Source: an uncultured Collinsella sp.
Lineage (GTDB): Bacteria; Actinomycetota; Coriobacteriia; Coriobacteriales; Coriobacteriaceae
Assembly: GCA_900541675.1 (NCBI GenBank)
Contig: UQKU01000003.1
Span: forward strand, 47,827-111,826
Direction: 5' to 3'
DNA: 64,000 nucleotides
Positions 1 through 8,802 of the stretch are shown piece by piece (position 1 is the stretch's first letter; every line of letters begins with the position of its first letter). Position numbers and translations under genes: made by a program. The notes below the pieces were generated by a model. It saw only the letters and a program-made list of their open reading frames with translations, made no database searches and was not told the DNA's origin.

Positions 1-21
1 CGCCGCGGGTGAAAACAGCGA

Positions 22-543
22 CTAGGCTGCCTTCTGCTCGGAGACCTGCTGGATCGAACGAGCGAGACCAGAGGAAACGCCGTTGACGCAGACAGCGATG
101 TCGCGAGCGAAACCGGAGATGAGACCGGCGATCTGACCGAGAAGCTGATCCTTGGTGGGCAGCTCGGCGATAGCCTTAACATCATCAGCGGAAACGGCCT
201 TGCCGTCGGAGATACCGCCCTTGATCTCAAGGACGCCCTTGGACTTAGCAGAGAAGTCCTTAAGGGTCTTAGCGGCCTCGACCGGCTCGGTCTCGTAGAA
301 CACATAAGCGACGGGGCCGGCGAGGATCTCGTCGAGCTCGGGCTGCTCCTGGTTCTTGAGAGCGATCTTGACCAGGTTGTTCTTGTAGACCTTCATCTCG
401 GCGCCGCACTCGCGAAGCTGATGACGCAGCTCCTGAGCCTGCTTAACCGTCAGACCGTTGTAGTTGACGACGAACAGACCGGCGTTCTCGGCGATACGGG
501 ACTCGATCTCTGCAACCTTGTCGATTTTGTACTGCTGGGGCAT
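22..543 (-). CDS. rplJ: 50S ribosomal protein L10
   Basis: L10 (uL10) forms the base of the ribosomal stalk, binding 23S rRNA through its N-terminal domain and L7/L12 dimers through its C-terminal helix, so that GTPase factors are recruited. The product has 173 residues, the normal length for the family. Residues about 1-100 form the RNA-binding domain, including the basic stretch MKVYKNNLVKIALKN. The Ala-rich tail fits the L7/L12-binding helix. The ATG at 543 has an AGGAGGT ribosome-binding site at 551-557. rplL is expected just beyond the left window edge. In most bacteria rplJ directly follows rplA; here rplA ends at 25891, about 25 kb away. Expression is probably controlled by the structured leader directly upstream. 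Confidence 0.97.
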   Translation of the reverse strand: MPQQYKIDKVAEIESRIAENAGLFVVNYNGLTVKQAQELRHQLRECGAEMKVYKNNLVKIALKNQEQPELDEILAGPVAYVFYETEPVEAAKTLKDFSAKSKGVLEIKGGISDGKAVSADDVKAIAELPTKDQLLGQIAGLISGFARDIAVCVNGVSSGLARSIQQVSEQKAA

Positions 544-602
544 GAATTACACCTCCTCGAATTCTTTCCGGGCACGGTCCGCCACAAGGACGTGACGGGG
601 GC

Positions 603-757
603 ATGTCCAAAAAGAAAGCCCCCGCGCTGCATGAGCGACGGGGGCGAGAAGACATATCTACTCGACCACCTCGGCTGGCGGGATATCCCATTAAGCTCGC
701 GGGCGATGCCCGTTTGCGCCGGCTGTCTCTGGCAGCGGATTCGTGCGTGAACCGAAA
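603..757 (-). ncRNA. Ribosomal protein L10 leader (autoregulatory mRNA element)
   Basis: The mRNA upstream of rplJ, read on the minus strand, contains the arrangement expected of the L10 leader: an AGCTTAAT block between short stems, then GGGATATCCCGCCAG and a GCCGAGGTGG block, followed by an attenuator hairpin. In the known family, the L10-L7/L12 complex binds this kink-turn leader and represses its own operon. The call rests on motif resemblance and position, not on a covariance-model score. Confidence 0.75.
609..645 (-). terminator. Attenuator hairpin in the rplJ leader
   Basis: On the minus strand a GCCCCCG/CGGGGGC stem with an extra AGCG/CGCT-type inner pairing is followed by TTTCTTTTT. 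It lies between the L10 leader motif and the rplJ start, so it probably acts as a regulated attenuator rather than an operon end. Confidence 0.7.
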
Positions 758-1016
758 GTATTATGGCGGGGACCCCGGCGTCGGTCAACGGAAAACCTGG
801 CTGCACACAATTCCACCATCCGGCCGCGCCGCCGAAGGCCGGGCGCAAGGTTTTCGCTCGGTCAGGTCCTGGGCTCGCTCGGAAAGCACATTAAGTGCTT
901 TCCGGCTCGTGCGGAATCTACGAAAACCTTGCGCCCGGCCTTCGGCGGCGCGGCCTGCGGTGACTTTGGGGCAGACCGGGTTTTCGTTGGCTGACGCCCC
1001 CACTCATAATGCTTGG
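755..1016. repeat. Large imperfect palindrome with 35-bp perfect inner arms
   Basis: Positions 822-856 and 921-955 are perfect inverted copies of 35 bp. The 64-bp loop contains a further 9-bp inverted repeat (881-889 with 895-903). Outside the perfect arms the symmetry continues imperfectly to about 755 and 1016, including a mirrored CATAAT and a mirrored TTGRCY/GACGCC block. This accounts for most of the roughly 500 bases between rplJ and the aminotransferase gene. No ORF with coding character is visible. Its function is unknown; it may be a non-autonomous mobile element or an inverted duplication. Confidence 0.85.
760..788 (-). promoter_or_regulatory. rplJ promoter (sigma-70 type)
   Basis: Read on the minus strand, TTGACC (783-788) and CATAAT (760-765) are separated by exactly 17 bp and point into the L10 leader. 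The -35 box lies inside the outer left arm of the large palindrome described separately. Confidence 0.7.
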
Positions 1017-1048
1017 GTCGGTGGGCTGATGTGTTGCGTCCCGTTGGG

Positions 1049-2185
1049 CTATAAGGTTGAAACGAAGGTTGACAGGCGGTGGAGACCTTCGTCCAGATTT
1101 TTGTCGGAGACGCAGTAGCTTAAGCGGATGTGGCCTTCGGTTCCGAAGCAGTCTCCCGGGACTAGGGCTACGTTTGTCTCTTTGATGGCTTTGATGCAGA
1201 AGTCCTCGCTTGTTAGGCCGTACTGTTTGATGCTGGGGAAGGCGTAGAAGGCTCCCGCAGGTTCTACGACGTCGAGGCCCATAGCGTTTAAGGCTGCGAG
1301 CACGCGTTCGCGGCGGGCTCGGTAGACTTTGAGCATGGGGGTTGGGTCGACGGTCAGGGCTCGGGCCGCGGCGTCCATCTCAAAGGAGACGGCGCTCGAT
1401 ACTAAGTATTGGTGGGCCTTTGCGATCTCGGCGATGACGGGGGCTGCGGCTGCGAGCCAACCTAAGCGCCAGCCGGTCATGGCCCAGGGCTTGGAGAAGC
1501 TCTCGATGACCACCGTCTGCTCGCGTAGCTCCGGGTGGCGCTGGGCAAATCGCTCGTAGCCGTCCACGTAGACCAGGCGGCTATATACGTCGTCGCAGAC
1601 CACGTAGATGCCCGCCTGCTCCGCCACGTGTGCCACGGCGTCGAGCGACGCCGCGTCGAGGATGCAGCCCGTAGGATTGTTGGGCGTGCAGATGACGATG
1701 GCCTTGGTCGCCGGCGTCACGCAGGCACGAAGCGCCTCCTCATCAATCTGGAATTGCGCAGGCTCCGTATCCAAATAGACCGCATTGGCGTGGTTGGCCA
1801 CGACGATGCTCTCGTACAGGCCAAAGGCCGGCGTGGGGATGATGACCTCGTCGCCGGGGTTGAGCATAGCCATGAATGTTGCCGACAGGGCCTCGGTCGC
1901 GCCGTCGGTCAAGATGACCTCGTCGGCCGAAAACGTAAGGCCCGCGTCCCCCATGTAGGCAGACAACGCCTCACGCAGGGCGGGGCGACCGTTGTTGGGC
2001 GGATAGTGCGTGTCACCGCGGTCCAGTGCGGCAGTCACCTCGGCGCTAATCACATCGGGCGTGGGAAAATCGGGCTCGCCGAGCGCAAGCGCAATGCATC
2101 CCGGATGCTGAGCAGCGAGCGCGTTGATTCGGCGGATGCCGGAGGGCTTGAGCGTGGCAAGCGAGGTATTCATGGGCAGGCGCAT
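1049..2185 (-). CDS. PLP-dependent class I/II aminotransferase
   Basis: A cytosolic fold-type I aminotransferase of 378 residues, close to the aspartate/aromatic (PatA/AspC-like) group; the substrate cannot be fixed from sequence. Visible motifs are NNPTG (about 169-173), the Asp/Tyr pair contacting the cofactor (D198, Y201) and the Schiff-base lysine in SFSKPWAMTGWR (K232). The ATG at 2185 has AAAGGA at a good distance; a second Met at codon 5 is less well placed. It is divergent from the gene at 2279 with only about 93 bp between. Its 3' end meets the edge of the large palindrome. Confidence 0.9.
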   Translation of the reverse strand: MRLPMNTSLATLKPSGIRRINALAAQHPGCIALALGEPDFPTPDVISAEVTAALDRGDTHYPPNNGRPALREALSAYMGDAGLTFSADEVILTDGATEALSATFMAMLNPGDEVIIPTPAFGLYESIVVANHANAVYLDTEPAQFQIDEEALRACVTPATKAIVICTPNNPTGCILDAASLDAVAHVAEQAGIYVVCDDVYSRLVYVDGYERFAQRHPELREQTVVIESFSKPWAMTGWRLGWLAAAAPVIAEIAKAHQYLVSSAVSFEMDAAARALTVDPTPMLKVYRARRERVLAALNAMGLDVVEPAGAFYAFPSIKQYGLTSEDFCIKAIKETNVALVPGDCFGTEGHIRLSYCVSDKNLDEGLHRLSTFVSTL

Positions 2186-2278
2186 GGCGTTCCTTTCGTA
2201 AGGGTTGCACTAGGATAGCGCGGCGAGGCGCCGCCAGACGGTGTAACCTAAACGGAAACCAACCGGAAAGGAGGCGGC

Positions 2279-2926
2279 ATGGAGACGATCGCGCGCTGCG
2301 ATGTACCAAAAACACTGCATAACATCGCTTTTGTCAGTATTCCCGAGAGCGCCGATCTTGAGTTTTTGCTTTGGGACCTGCAGGATGCCATCGCCGCCTA
2401 TGCTCAGCTTTCTGGCACCACACTCCCCCACCCGGTCGATTTGAAGGCGGATGATGCCGGTGCAGCCGATGGCATGGTGCTCGCCATTGAAGATGTGGCT
2501 GACGATGAGACGTTGACAGCTATCGAGCAGGCGCTTGAACGCTTTGGCGGTACGGGAACGCGCGTCTATGCCGCGATTCGAGCCGCACAAGAGGGCGCGA
2601 AGCAGGCGCGCGGGACCGCCGTTCGTCTGCACAAGGCATGTGAGTGCCACGACCAATTGTGGTGTGGCGGCGTTGTCGTCTGTGCCGGCAGCGGTATTGC
2701 GGCGCTTCGCCACTCCCCGCGTATGGGCCTCTTGCGCCGGCCATTTTCCGAAGCGATGGATAAGCTTGTGGGCGCCGTTCGCATGGGCTGCTCCATTGAG
2801 TATGCGCAGCTGCTTGGCGGTGGCAATGCCGGTGGCGTCGATGCCGACGGCATGGTGCGCGCCAGGCCCGCGCTGCCCGCACCGATATGGCATGCCATCA
2901 TGAAACGCCTCGGCAGCCGCGCCTAA
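2279..2926 (+). CDS. Uncharacterised protein, possibly flavodoxin-fold related
   Basis: A 215-residue protein that I do not recognise with certainty. There is no signal peptide or obvious membrane span. The C-terminal half (about 125-175) has a Gly-rich turn followed by SPRMGLLRRPFSEAMDKL, which loosely recalls flavin-binding oxidoreductase or flavodoxin-like families, but this is a weak resemblance. Two Cys and a His (KACECHD, about 143-149) could be a metal or redox site. The start is well supported by GGAGG five bases before ATG. It ends 13 bp before the convergent glycosylase gene. Confidence 0.75.
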   Translation: METIARCDVPKTLHNIAFVSIPESADLEFLLWDLQDAIAAYAQLSGTTLPHPVDLKADDAGAADGMVLAIEDVADDETLTAIEQALERFGGTGTRVYAAIRAAQEGAKQARGTAVRLHKACECHDQLWCGGVVVCAGSGIAALRHSPRMGLLRRPFSEAMDKLVGAVRMGCSIEYAQLLGGGNAGGVDADGMVRARPALPAPIWHAIMKRLGSRA

Positions 2927-2939
2927 TCAGATATCTAAA

Positions 2940-3503
2940 TTACAGAGCGCCCCATTCAACGGCCTCGCGCCAGCGCTCGACAAGGCGTTCCAGGCGCCAT
3001 GCCGCATTGGCGGGACTTGTCGACGGCAGAACGATGGCCGGTAGCCCGGTGCGTTCTTGTAGATAGCGCTTGTAGAGCCGGCCAGCTGTACCGCCGTTGC
3101 ATATCACCTGCTCAATGGGAGCCATGTCGGTAATGCACTCGATATGTGCCGGCACAACGTTTTTAATGCTGGCATCACTCGAGCCCTTAATGTCGCAGCT
3201 CTCAATCACATCCCACAGGGCTACGCCGCCGTTCAGCAGCATGGCCCGCTTGGCGGCAATCGAGACGTCGAGCGTCGCGGGCTCACCGCTTGCCAAAGGG
3301 TCGCCCTCGTTGGGCGGCACGGGCACACCGAGGCACGCGGCCATCACGCGCCAAAAGCGATTCTGAGGATTGCCGTAATAAAAGGCATTGGCGCGCGAAA
3401 GCACCGAGGGAAACGACCCCAGCACCAAAACGCGCGAGCGCTCGTCAAACACGGGCTCAAACCCATGCTCAATATGTTGATAGCCCTCGTCGGACGCAGC
3501 CAC
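2940..3503 (-). CDS. DNA-deoxyinosine glycosylase (UDG superfamily, hypoxanthine type)
   Basis: A 187-residue base-excision repair enzyme that removes hypoxanthine or mismatched bases from DNA. The N-terminal GSFPS motif (about 29-33) and the following YYGNPQNRFWR match the UDG family 6/MUG-like group, where NPQNRFW lines the base pocket. The start is GTG at 3503, three bases after the stop of the upstream GH13 gene, with GAGGGT upstream, so the two are probably co-transcribed. The substrate range within the superfamily is inferred. Confidence 0.85.
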   Translation of the reverse strand: MAASDEGYQHIEHGFEPVFDERSRVLVLGSFPSVLSRANAFYYGNPQNRFWRVMAACLGVPVPPNEGDPLASGEPATLDVSIAAKRAMLLNGGVALWDVIESCDIKGSSDASIKNVVPAHIECITDMAPIEQVICNGGTAGRLYKRYLQERTGLPAIVLPSTSPANAAWRLERLVERWREAVEWGAL

Positions 3504-3506
3504 GAT

Positions 3507-4883
3507 CTAGACCCTCAACAGATAGCGCACCTCGTAGGGTGCAAGCTCAAGAGAGCCCGGCAGCTCGACCGTGGGAGCATCGTCGGCAAGCAGGTCGACG
3601 AAGGAGCCGTTGAGTTCGCCGGCTCCAAAGGTATAGGGCTCGTTCACGGCATTGACCGCCACAAGCACCGTCACGTCGTCGCAGGCGCGCTCGAACAGCA
3701 GCTGCTTGTTCTGGATCACCACGTTGCGATAGACACCGTAGTTGAGAGCACGGGCCGCCACGTCGTCGGCCGAGCGCAGGTGCGTGAGCTGCTTGATGAA
3801 AGCCGTCAGCTCGTTGGGCGCAGGCTCATCGAGCGCAGGTCGCAGCGTCCAGTCGCCATCGGGGCCGCCCTTTTCGCCAGCAATTCCCCACTCGCTGCCG
3901 TAGTAGACGCACGGGATGCCCGGAATGCCAAAGAGCATGCCATAGGCGGGACGCAGGCACGACTTGTCGGTAAGGATGCTCGCCAGGCGCGGCACGTCAT
4001 GGTTGTCGACAAACGACAGCAGGTGCTTGCCACGGTAGATGCACCAGGGGTCGCCGCCAAACTGACGGTGCAGCGAATGGGCGATCTCGAACATGTTGAC
4101 CGAGTTAAAGCTGGAGTACAGGCCCTTGTAGCACTCGTAGTTGGTGCAGGAGTCGAGCATCTCGTCGTTGACGATCTGATTGTAGTCGCCGTGGAGCGTC
4201 TCGCCGATCAGCACAAAGTCGGGCTTGAGCTCACGGGTAAAGGCGTACAGGCGGCGCATGAAGTCGCGGTCGAGCATATAGGCGACGTCCAAGCGCAGAC
4301 CGTCGACGCCAAAGACCTCGGCCCAACGGCGCACGGACTCGAGCAGGTAATCGACCACGGCGGGATTTTGCAGGTTGAGCTTCACAAGCTCAAAATGGCC
4401 TTCCCAGCCCTCGTACCAAAAGCCGTCGCCATAGCAGGAATCGCCGTCAAAGCTAATGTGGAACCAGTCCTTGTACGGCGAGTCCCACTTACGCTCCTGC
4501 ACATCGCGGAAGGCCCAAAAGCCGCGACCGACGTGGTTGAAGACGGCGTCGAGCACCACGCGGATGCCGTGGGCATGCAGCGTCTCACACACGGCGGCAA
4601 AGTCGGCATCCCCACCCAGGCGACGGTCGATGTGACGCAGACTGCGCGTATCGTAGCCGTGGCTATCAGACTCGAGCGGCGGGTTGATGAGTACAGCGCC
4701 AATACCAAGTTTCTGCAGGTAGTCGGCCCATTGGGCGATTTTCATGATGGGCGCATCGGGGTTGGGCGCGGCGTTAGCAGCCTGGGCGAGCTCATCCTCG
4801 GCAACGGGCGCGACGTTTTCGCGCGGAGCCCCGCAAAAGCCCAGCGGATAGATCTGGTAGAACGTCGTCTCATATGCCCACAT
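3507..4883 (-). CDS. GH13 alpha-amylase family glycosidase
   Basis: A 458-residue cytoplasmic (no signal peptide) alpha-glucan-acting enzyme. Family regions are visible: DAVFNH (112-117), GLRLDVA with nucleophile D199, IGETL with acid/base E228, and FVDNHD with transition-state stabiliser D296. The C-terminal about 90 residues form the usual all-beta domain. It probably acts on maltodextrin or similar oligosaccharides inside the cell; the exact specificity is unknown. A GGGAGG site precedes ATG at 4883. It is followed after three bases by the DNA glycosylase gene, an odd functional pairing that may only reflect compact spacing. Confidence 0.92.
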   Translation of the reverse strand: MWAYETTFYQIYPLGFCGAPRENVAPVAEDELAQAANAAPNPDAPIMKIAQWADYLQKLGIGAVLINPPLESDSHGYDTRSLRHIDRRLGGDADFAAVCETLHAHGIRVVLDAVFNHVGRGFWAFRDVQERKWDSPYKDWFHISFDGDSCYGDGFWYEGWEGHFELVKLNLQNPAVVDYLLESVRRWAEVFGVDGLRLDVAYMLDRDFMRRLYAFTRELKPDFVLIGETLHGDYNQIVNDEMLDSCTNYECYKGLYSSFNSVNMFEIAHSLHRQFGGDPWCIYRGKHLLSFVDNHDVPRLASILTDKSCLRPAYGMLFGIPGIPCVYYGSEWGIAGEKGGPDGDWTLRPALDEPAPNELTAFIKQLTHLRSADDVAARALNYGVYRNVVIQNKQLLFERACDDVTVLVAVNAVNEPYTFGAGELNGSFVDLLADDAPTVELPGSLELAPYEVRYLLRV

Positions 4884-4954
4884 AGCAGCCTCCCGGTAAG
4901 CTCAACACAACGACATCCATTGTATGCCCGGCTTGTATCCTCTTCCCCAAAATA

Positions 4955-5021
4955 AGTTGCGGTGGAATAGTTCCTGCTTGGGCCTTCAGAGGCCTTAAAC
5001 AGGAACTATTCCACCGCAACT
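4955..5021. repeat. 67-nt hairpin repeat, copy 1 (22-23-22)
   Basis: Perfect 22-bp arms at 4955-4976 and 5000-5021 around a 23-nt loop. The arm starts AGTTGCGGTGGAATA, the same 15 bases as in the element at 52623-52689, which has identical arm and loop lengths. It lies just 3' of the MFS gene on the minus strand and is followed there by TTATTTT, so it may also terminate transcription. Confidence 0.85.
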
Positions 5022-5036
5022 GATGAGGGGACGTGA

Positions 5037-6233
5037 TTAGGCGACGGGCTTTGCGCGGCGTATGGCCGGGAATAGCACCGTAATAGCGAGGATGACGCCT
5101 ACGACGGCGATTGCGCCACCTGCGCAGCCGATCCAGGCGATACCGGGGCCTGAAACCACGGCTCCGCCGATCGCGGTACCCGTGCCGATACCGAGGTTGA
5201 ACAGGCCCGAGAAGATCGACATGGCGACGGCCGACGAGTCCGCCGGCGTGTACTTGATGAGCTCGGCCTGGAACGCCACGTTAAAGGCCGTGGCGCAGCA
5301 GCCCCACAGCGCGCAAACGGCAAGAACCGCGGTGAGCGACGACGCGGCAGGACCCATAAGTAGCAAGGCGACCGGCACTCCGGAGAGCGTGATCGCAAGG
5401 AACGGAAAACGGTGCCCATCGAACAGGCGGCCAAACAACCAGCTTCCGAGCAGACCAGAGCAGCCAAACGCCGTCAACGTCATGGTGATGGCGCTTGCGT
5501 CGACATGCGCGACCTGAGCCAGGAACGGCTCGATATAGCTATAGCCCGCGTAATAGCCGGTCGCCATGAACACCGTGACCACATAGAGCGCGATCAGGAA
5601 CGGGTTCTTGAGCAGCTCGGGCAGCTGCTTGAGCGTAAAACGCTCGCCCGCCGGCATGGCCGGGAACACGGTCGCCTGGTAGACGACCGCGATGGCCGAG
5701 AGGACCCCGACCACGGCAAACGTCATGCGCCAGCCCACGGCCAAGCCAATAGCGCGACCGAGGGGCAGACCAAAGATCTGCGCGATGGACGAGCCCGTAG
5801 CGATCATGCTGATGGCGAGCGCCCCGTGGCGCGTGTCGACCAGGCGCGAGGCCATAATCGAAGCGACCGACCAGAACACGGCATGTGCGCAAGCGACCAC
5901 CAGGCGCGCACAGACCAGGATGGGATAAGTCGGCGCCACAGCGGACAGGAACTGACCGAGCGAGAACACGGCCAGCACGCCCAGCAGCATCCGCTTGAAC
6001 TCAAAGCGCGAGGCGAACACCATGAGCGGCAGCGACAGCAGCATGACGCCCCAGGCATAGACCGAGATCATGATGCCCGCCTGGGCCTCGGTGAGCGAGA
6101 ACGACGCGGCGATATCAGTCAAAAGGCCGATGGGCATAAACTCCGACGTGTTGAACACGAACGCACAGCAGGTGAGCCCGACGAGCGGGAGCCACTGCCT
6201 GAGCGTGATACCGTCTTGCCTTGCCTGACTCAT
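5037..6233 (-). CDS. MFS transporter, sugar-efflux (SotB/AraJ-like) type
   Basis: A 12-span major facilitator superfamily protein of 398 residues in the cytoplasmic membrane. The N-terminal pattern FNTSEFMPIGLLTDIAASF and the A-motif-like loop RFEFKRML fit the DHA1 drug/sugar efflux group that includes AraJ and SotB. The substrate is unknown. I chose ATG at 6233 because GGAG lies about 9 bases upstream; the in-frame TTG at 6248 overlaps that GGAG. It is monocistronic, bounded by the hairpin repeat downstream and the feoB terminator upstream. Confidence 0.88.
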   Translation of the reverse strand: MSQARQDGITLRQWLPLVGLTCCAFVFNTSEFMPIGLLTDIAASFSLTEAQAGIMISVYAWGVMLLSLPLMVFASRFEFKRMLLGVLAVFSLGQFLSAVAPTYPILVCARLVVACAHAVFWSVASIMASRLVDTRHGALAISMIATGSSIAQIFGLPLGRAIGLAVGWRMTFAVVGVLSAIAVVYQATVFPAMPAGERFTLKQLPELLKNPFLIALYVVTVFMATGYYAGYSYIEPFLAQVAHVDASAITMTLTAFGCSGLLGSWLFGRLFDGHRFPFLAITLSGVPVALLLMGPAASSLTAVLAVCALWGCCATAFNVAFQAELIKYTPADSSAVAMSIFSGLFNLGIGTGTAIGGAVVSGPGIAWIGCAGGAIAVVGVILAITVLFPAIRRAKPVA

Positions 6234-6279
6234 ATATAACGTCTCCAATCATTTTGAGCGGAGGCGATTATATAGCAAC

Positions 6280-6312
6280 GGCCCCGCATCCGTCAGCAAC
6301 AGATGCGGGGCC
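6280..6312 (-). terminator. Rho-independent terminator after feoB
   Basis: An 11-bp GGCCCCGCATC/GATGCGGGGCC stem lies about 40 bp after the feoB stop. The U-tract on the minus strand is weak (GTTGCTATAT), so termination efficiency is uncertain; it also precedes the MFS gene. Confidence 0.6.
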
Positions 6313-6354
6313 GAAAACAATTCGATACATAGAGGTTGCGCCGTCAATGCAAAA

Positions 6355-8715
6355 CTAAGCCAACCCCAGCAATAAGCCCGCCGAATGCACGACAAACGCC
6401 ACGATCCAGGCGACCGTCACCTGAAACGCGAACACGGCCACGGCATAGCGCGCGCCCAACTCGCTCTTGACGGCGCCGATGGACGCCACGCACGGCGGGT
6501 ACAGCAGCGTAAAGACCAGGAACACGTAGGCGGTAAACGGCGAAAACATGGTCGACAGCACCGCGGGCGACGTTGCGCCTAAAAGCACCGTGAGTGTCGA
6601 GATGACACTCTCCTTGGCGATAAGTCCGGTGACGAGCGCCGTGGATGCACGCCAATCGCCAAAGCCGAGCGGTGCCAGCAGCGGCGCGATAATGCTACCC
6701 AGACCGGCAAGCAGACTCTGCGACTGGTCGGCGACCACGTTAAAGCGAATGTCGAACGTCTGAAGGAACCAGATGACCACGGTAGCGGCAAAGATAATGG
6801 TAAAAGCCTTGGTAATAAAGTCCTTGGCCTTATCCCACGCCAGCATCACCGTCGTCTTGACGCTCGGCAGGCGGTAATTGGGAAGCTCCATAATAAACGG
6901 CACCGGGTCGCCCTTAAATGCCGTGCGGTTGAGCACCAAAGCCGCGATGCAACCGACCGCAATGCCAATCAAATAGAGCGAGACCATGGCGGGAACCGTC
7001 GCCTGCGGGAAAAACGCCCCGCACAGCAGGCCGTAGACCGGCAACTTGGCCGAACAGCTCATGAACGGCGTGAGCATGACCGTCATCTTGCGGTCATGCT
7101 CGGATGGGAGCGTACGGGTCGACATAATAGCCGGCACGGTACAGCCAAAACCGACGAGCATAGGCACAAAGCTGCGGCCCGACAGGCCAAAGCGACGCAG
7201 CACCTTATCCATGACAAAGGCCACGCGCGCCATGTATCCGGAGTCTTCCAAAATGGAGAGGAACAAGAAGAGCACGACGATAATCGGTAGGAAGGTCAGC
7301 ACGCTGCCCACGCCCGTAAGCACGCCGTCGACAGCCAGCGAACGCACCACGTCGTTGGTTCCGAACGCCTTGAGGCCTGCATCGGCCGAGGCGATGATGG
7401 CAGCGATGCCGTCCTCCATGAGTCCCTGCAACGCCGCGCCGATCACGCCAAACGTCAGCCAAAAGACGAGGCCCATGATCACCAAAAACGCCGGAATGGC
7501 TGTGTAACGACCTGTCAGGATGCGGTCAATCTTGACGGAGCGCACGTGCTCGCGGCTCTCGTGCGGCTTGACGACGCAACGCCCGCACACGTCGCCGATA
7601 AAGCCGAAGCGCATGTCAGCCAGCGCAGATAGACGGTCGGTGCCGGCCTCGCCCTCCATTTGGCTAATGATGTGCTCGATGGCGTCGAGCTCGTTGCGGT
7701 CCAGGTGAAGCGCCTCGGTCACCAGCTCGTCGCCCTCAACCAGCTTGGTCGCCGCAAAACGCACGGGAATGTGCGCCGTCGCGGCATGGTCCTCGATAAG
7801 GTTGGCGATGCCGTGAATGCAGCGATGCAGCGCGCCGCCGTCCGGACCATCGGGCGCGCAGAAGTCCAGGCGACCGGGACGCTCGCGGAACCGCGCCACG
7901 TGCAAGGCATGATCCACCAACTCGCCAATACCCTCGTTGCGGGCAGCACTAATGGGAACAACAGGCACGCCCAGCAGGCTCTCGAGCAGATTGACGTCCA
8001 CGGCGCCGCCGTTGGCCGTCACCTCGTCCATCATGTTGAGCGCGATGACCATGGGTCGATCGAGCTCCATAAGCTGCAGCGTCAGGTAAAGGTTACGCTC
8101 GATGTTGGTGGCGTCGATGATATCGATGATGGCGTCGGGGTGCTCATCCAGGATAAACTGGCGGCTTACGATCTCCTCGCCCGTGTACGGCGACAGAGAA
8201 TAAATGCCGGGCAGGTCGGTAACGCTTGCCTCGGGGTGGTTGCGGATGGTGCCATCTTTGCGGTCGACCGTCACGCCAGGAAAGTTACCGACATGCTGGT
8301 TGGAGCCCGTCAGCTGGTTGAACAGCGTGGTCTTGCCGCAGTTTTGGTTGCCGGCGAGGGCAAAATGCAGCGGTGCGCCCTCGGGCACGGCCGTCTTTGC
8401 CGCGCGGGGCGAATACGTCCCCTCGCCCAGGGCCGGATGCTCCGTCGTGCCGATTGCGGCGTTAGCGCGCGGACCCGTATCGGTGTCGTGAATGCCCACG
8501 AGCTCGATGCGAGCGGCATCGTCCTTGCGCAGCGTCAACTCATAGCCACGCAGGCGAATCTCGAGCGGGTCGCCCATAGGGGCGTACTTCATCATGGTGA
8601 CTTCGGTGCCCGGCGTTAGGCCCATGTCCAAAATATGCTGTCGGAGTGCCTGATCGTCCGATGCCACCGATGCGACAACGGCATCCTTTCCAATCTCGAG
8701 TGTATCGAGTCTCAC
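6355..8715 (-). CDS. feoB: Ferrous iron transporter FeoB with fused N-terminal FeoA domain
   Basis: A 786-residue cytoplasmic-membrane Fe(II) importer. Residues 1-75 form an SH3-like FeoA domain, normally a separate protein. The G domain follows, with the P-loop GNQNCGKT (122-129), the TVDRKDG switch and DLPG (G3). From about residue 410 the polytopic permease part contains two Gate-type repeats. The start is GTG at 8715 with GGGAGG ten bases upstream. The fusion keeps FeoA and FeoB in 1:1 ratio. Upstream lies a clear promoter with overlapping DtxR/IdeR-like sites, so iron repression is likely. Confidence 0.96.
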   Translation of the reverse strand: MRLDTLEIGKDAVVASVASDDQALRQHILDMGLTPGTEVTMMKYAPMGDPLEIRLRGYELTLRKDDAARIELVGIHDTDTGPRANAAIGTTEHPALGEGTYSPRAAKTAVPEGAPLHFALAGNQNCGKTTLFNQLTGSNQHVGNFPGVTVDRKDGTIRNHPEASVTDLPGIYSLSPYTGEEIVSRQFILDEHPDAIIDIIDATNIERNLYLTLQLMELDRPMVIALNMMDEVTANGGAVDVNLLESLLGVPVVPISAARNEGIGELVDHALHVARFRERPGRLDFCAPDGPDGGALHRCIHGIANLIEDHAATAHIPVRFAATKLVEGDELVTEALHLDRNELDAIEHIISQMEGEAGTDRLSALADMRFGFIGDVCGRCVVKPHESREHVRSVKIDRILTGRYTAIPAFLVIMGLVFWLTFGVIGAALQGLMEDGIAAIIASADAGLKAFGTNDVVRSLAVDGVLTGVGSVLTFLPIIVVLFLFLSILEDSGYMARVAFVMDKVLRRFGLSGRSFVPMLVGFGCTVPAIMSTRTLPSEHDRKMTVMLTPFMSCSAKLPVYGLLCGAFFPQATVPAMVSLYLIGIAVGCIAALVLNRTAFKGDPVPFIMELPNYRLPSVKTTVMLAWDKAKDFITKAFTIIFAATVVIWFLQTFDIRFNVVADQSQSLLAGLGSIIAPLLAPLGFGDWRASTALVTGLIAKESVISTLTVLLGATSPAVLSTMFSPFTAYVFLVFTLLYPPCVASIGAVKSELGARYAVAVFAFQVTVAWIVAFVVHSAGLLLGLA

Positions 8716-8762
8716 GTCCGCGTTCCTCCCCCAGCGCCCACAGGGCGTTGCATTTTGTTTAT

Positions 8763-8794
8763 CTTGGCTAACCGTTTGCCATGGCTAACCATTT
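8763..8794 (-). promoter_or_regulatory. Putative DtxR/IdeR-type iron operator upstream of feoB
   Basis: The minus strand reads two GGTTAGCCA half-sites 14 bp apart, one of them forming an imperfect palindrome around GCCATGGC. This resembles the actinobacterial DtxR/IdeR consensus (TTAGGTTAGSCTAACCTAA). It sits directly downstream of the -10 box of the feoB promoter, a classic repression position. Inferred from motif only. Confidence 0.55.
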
Positions 8795-8802
8795 AACCAC
8801 GC

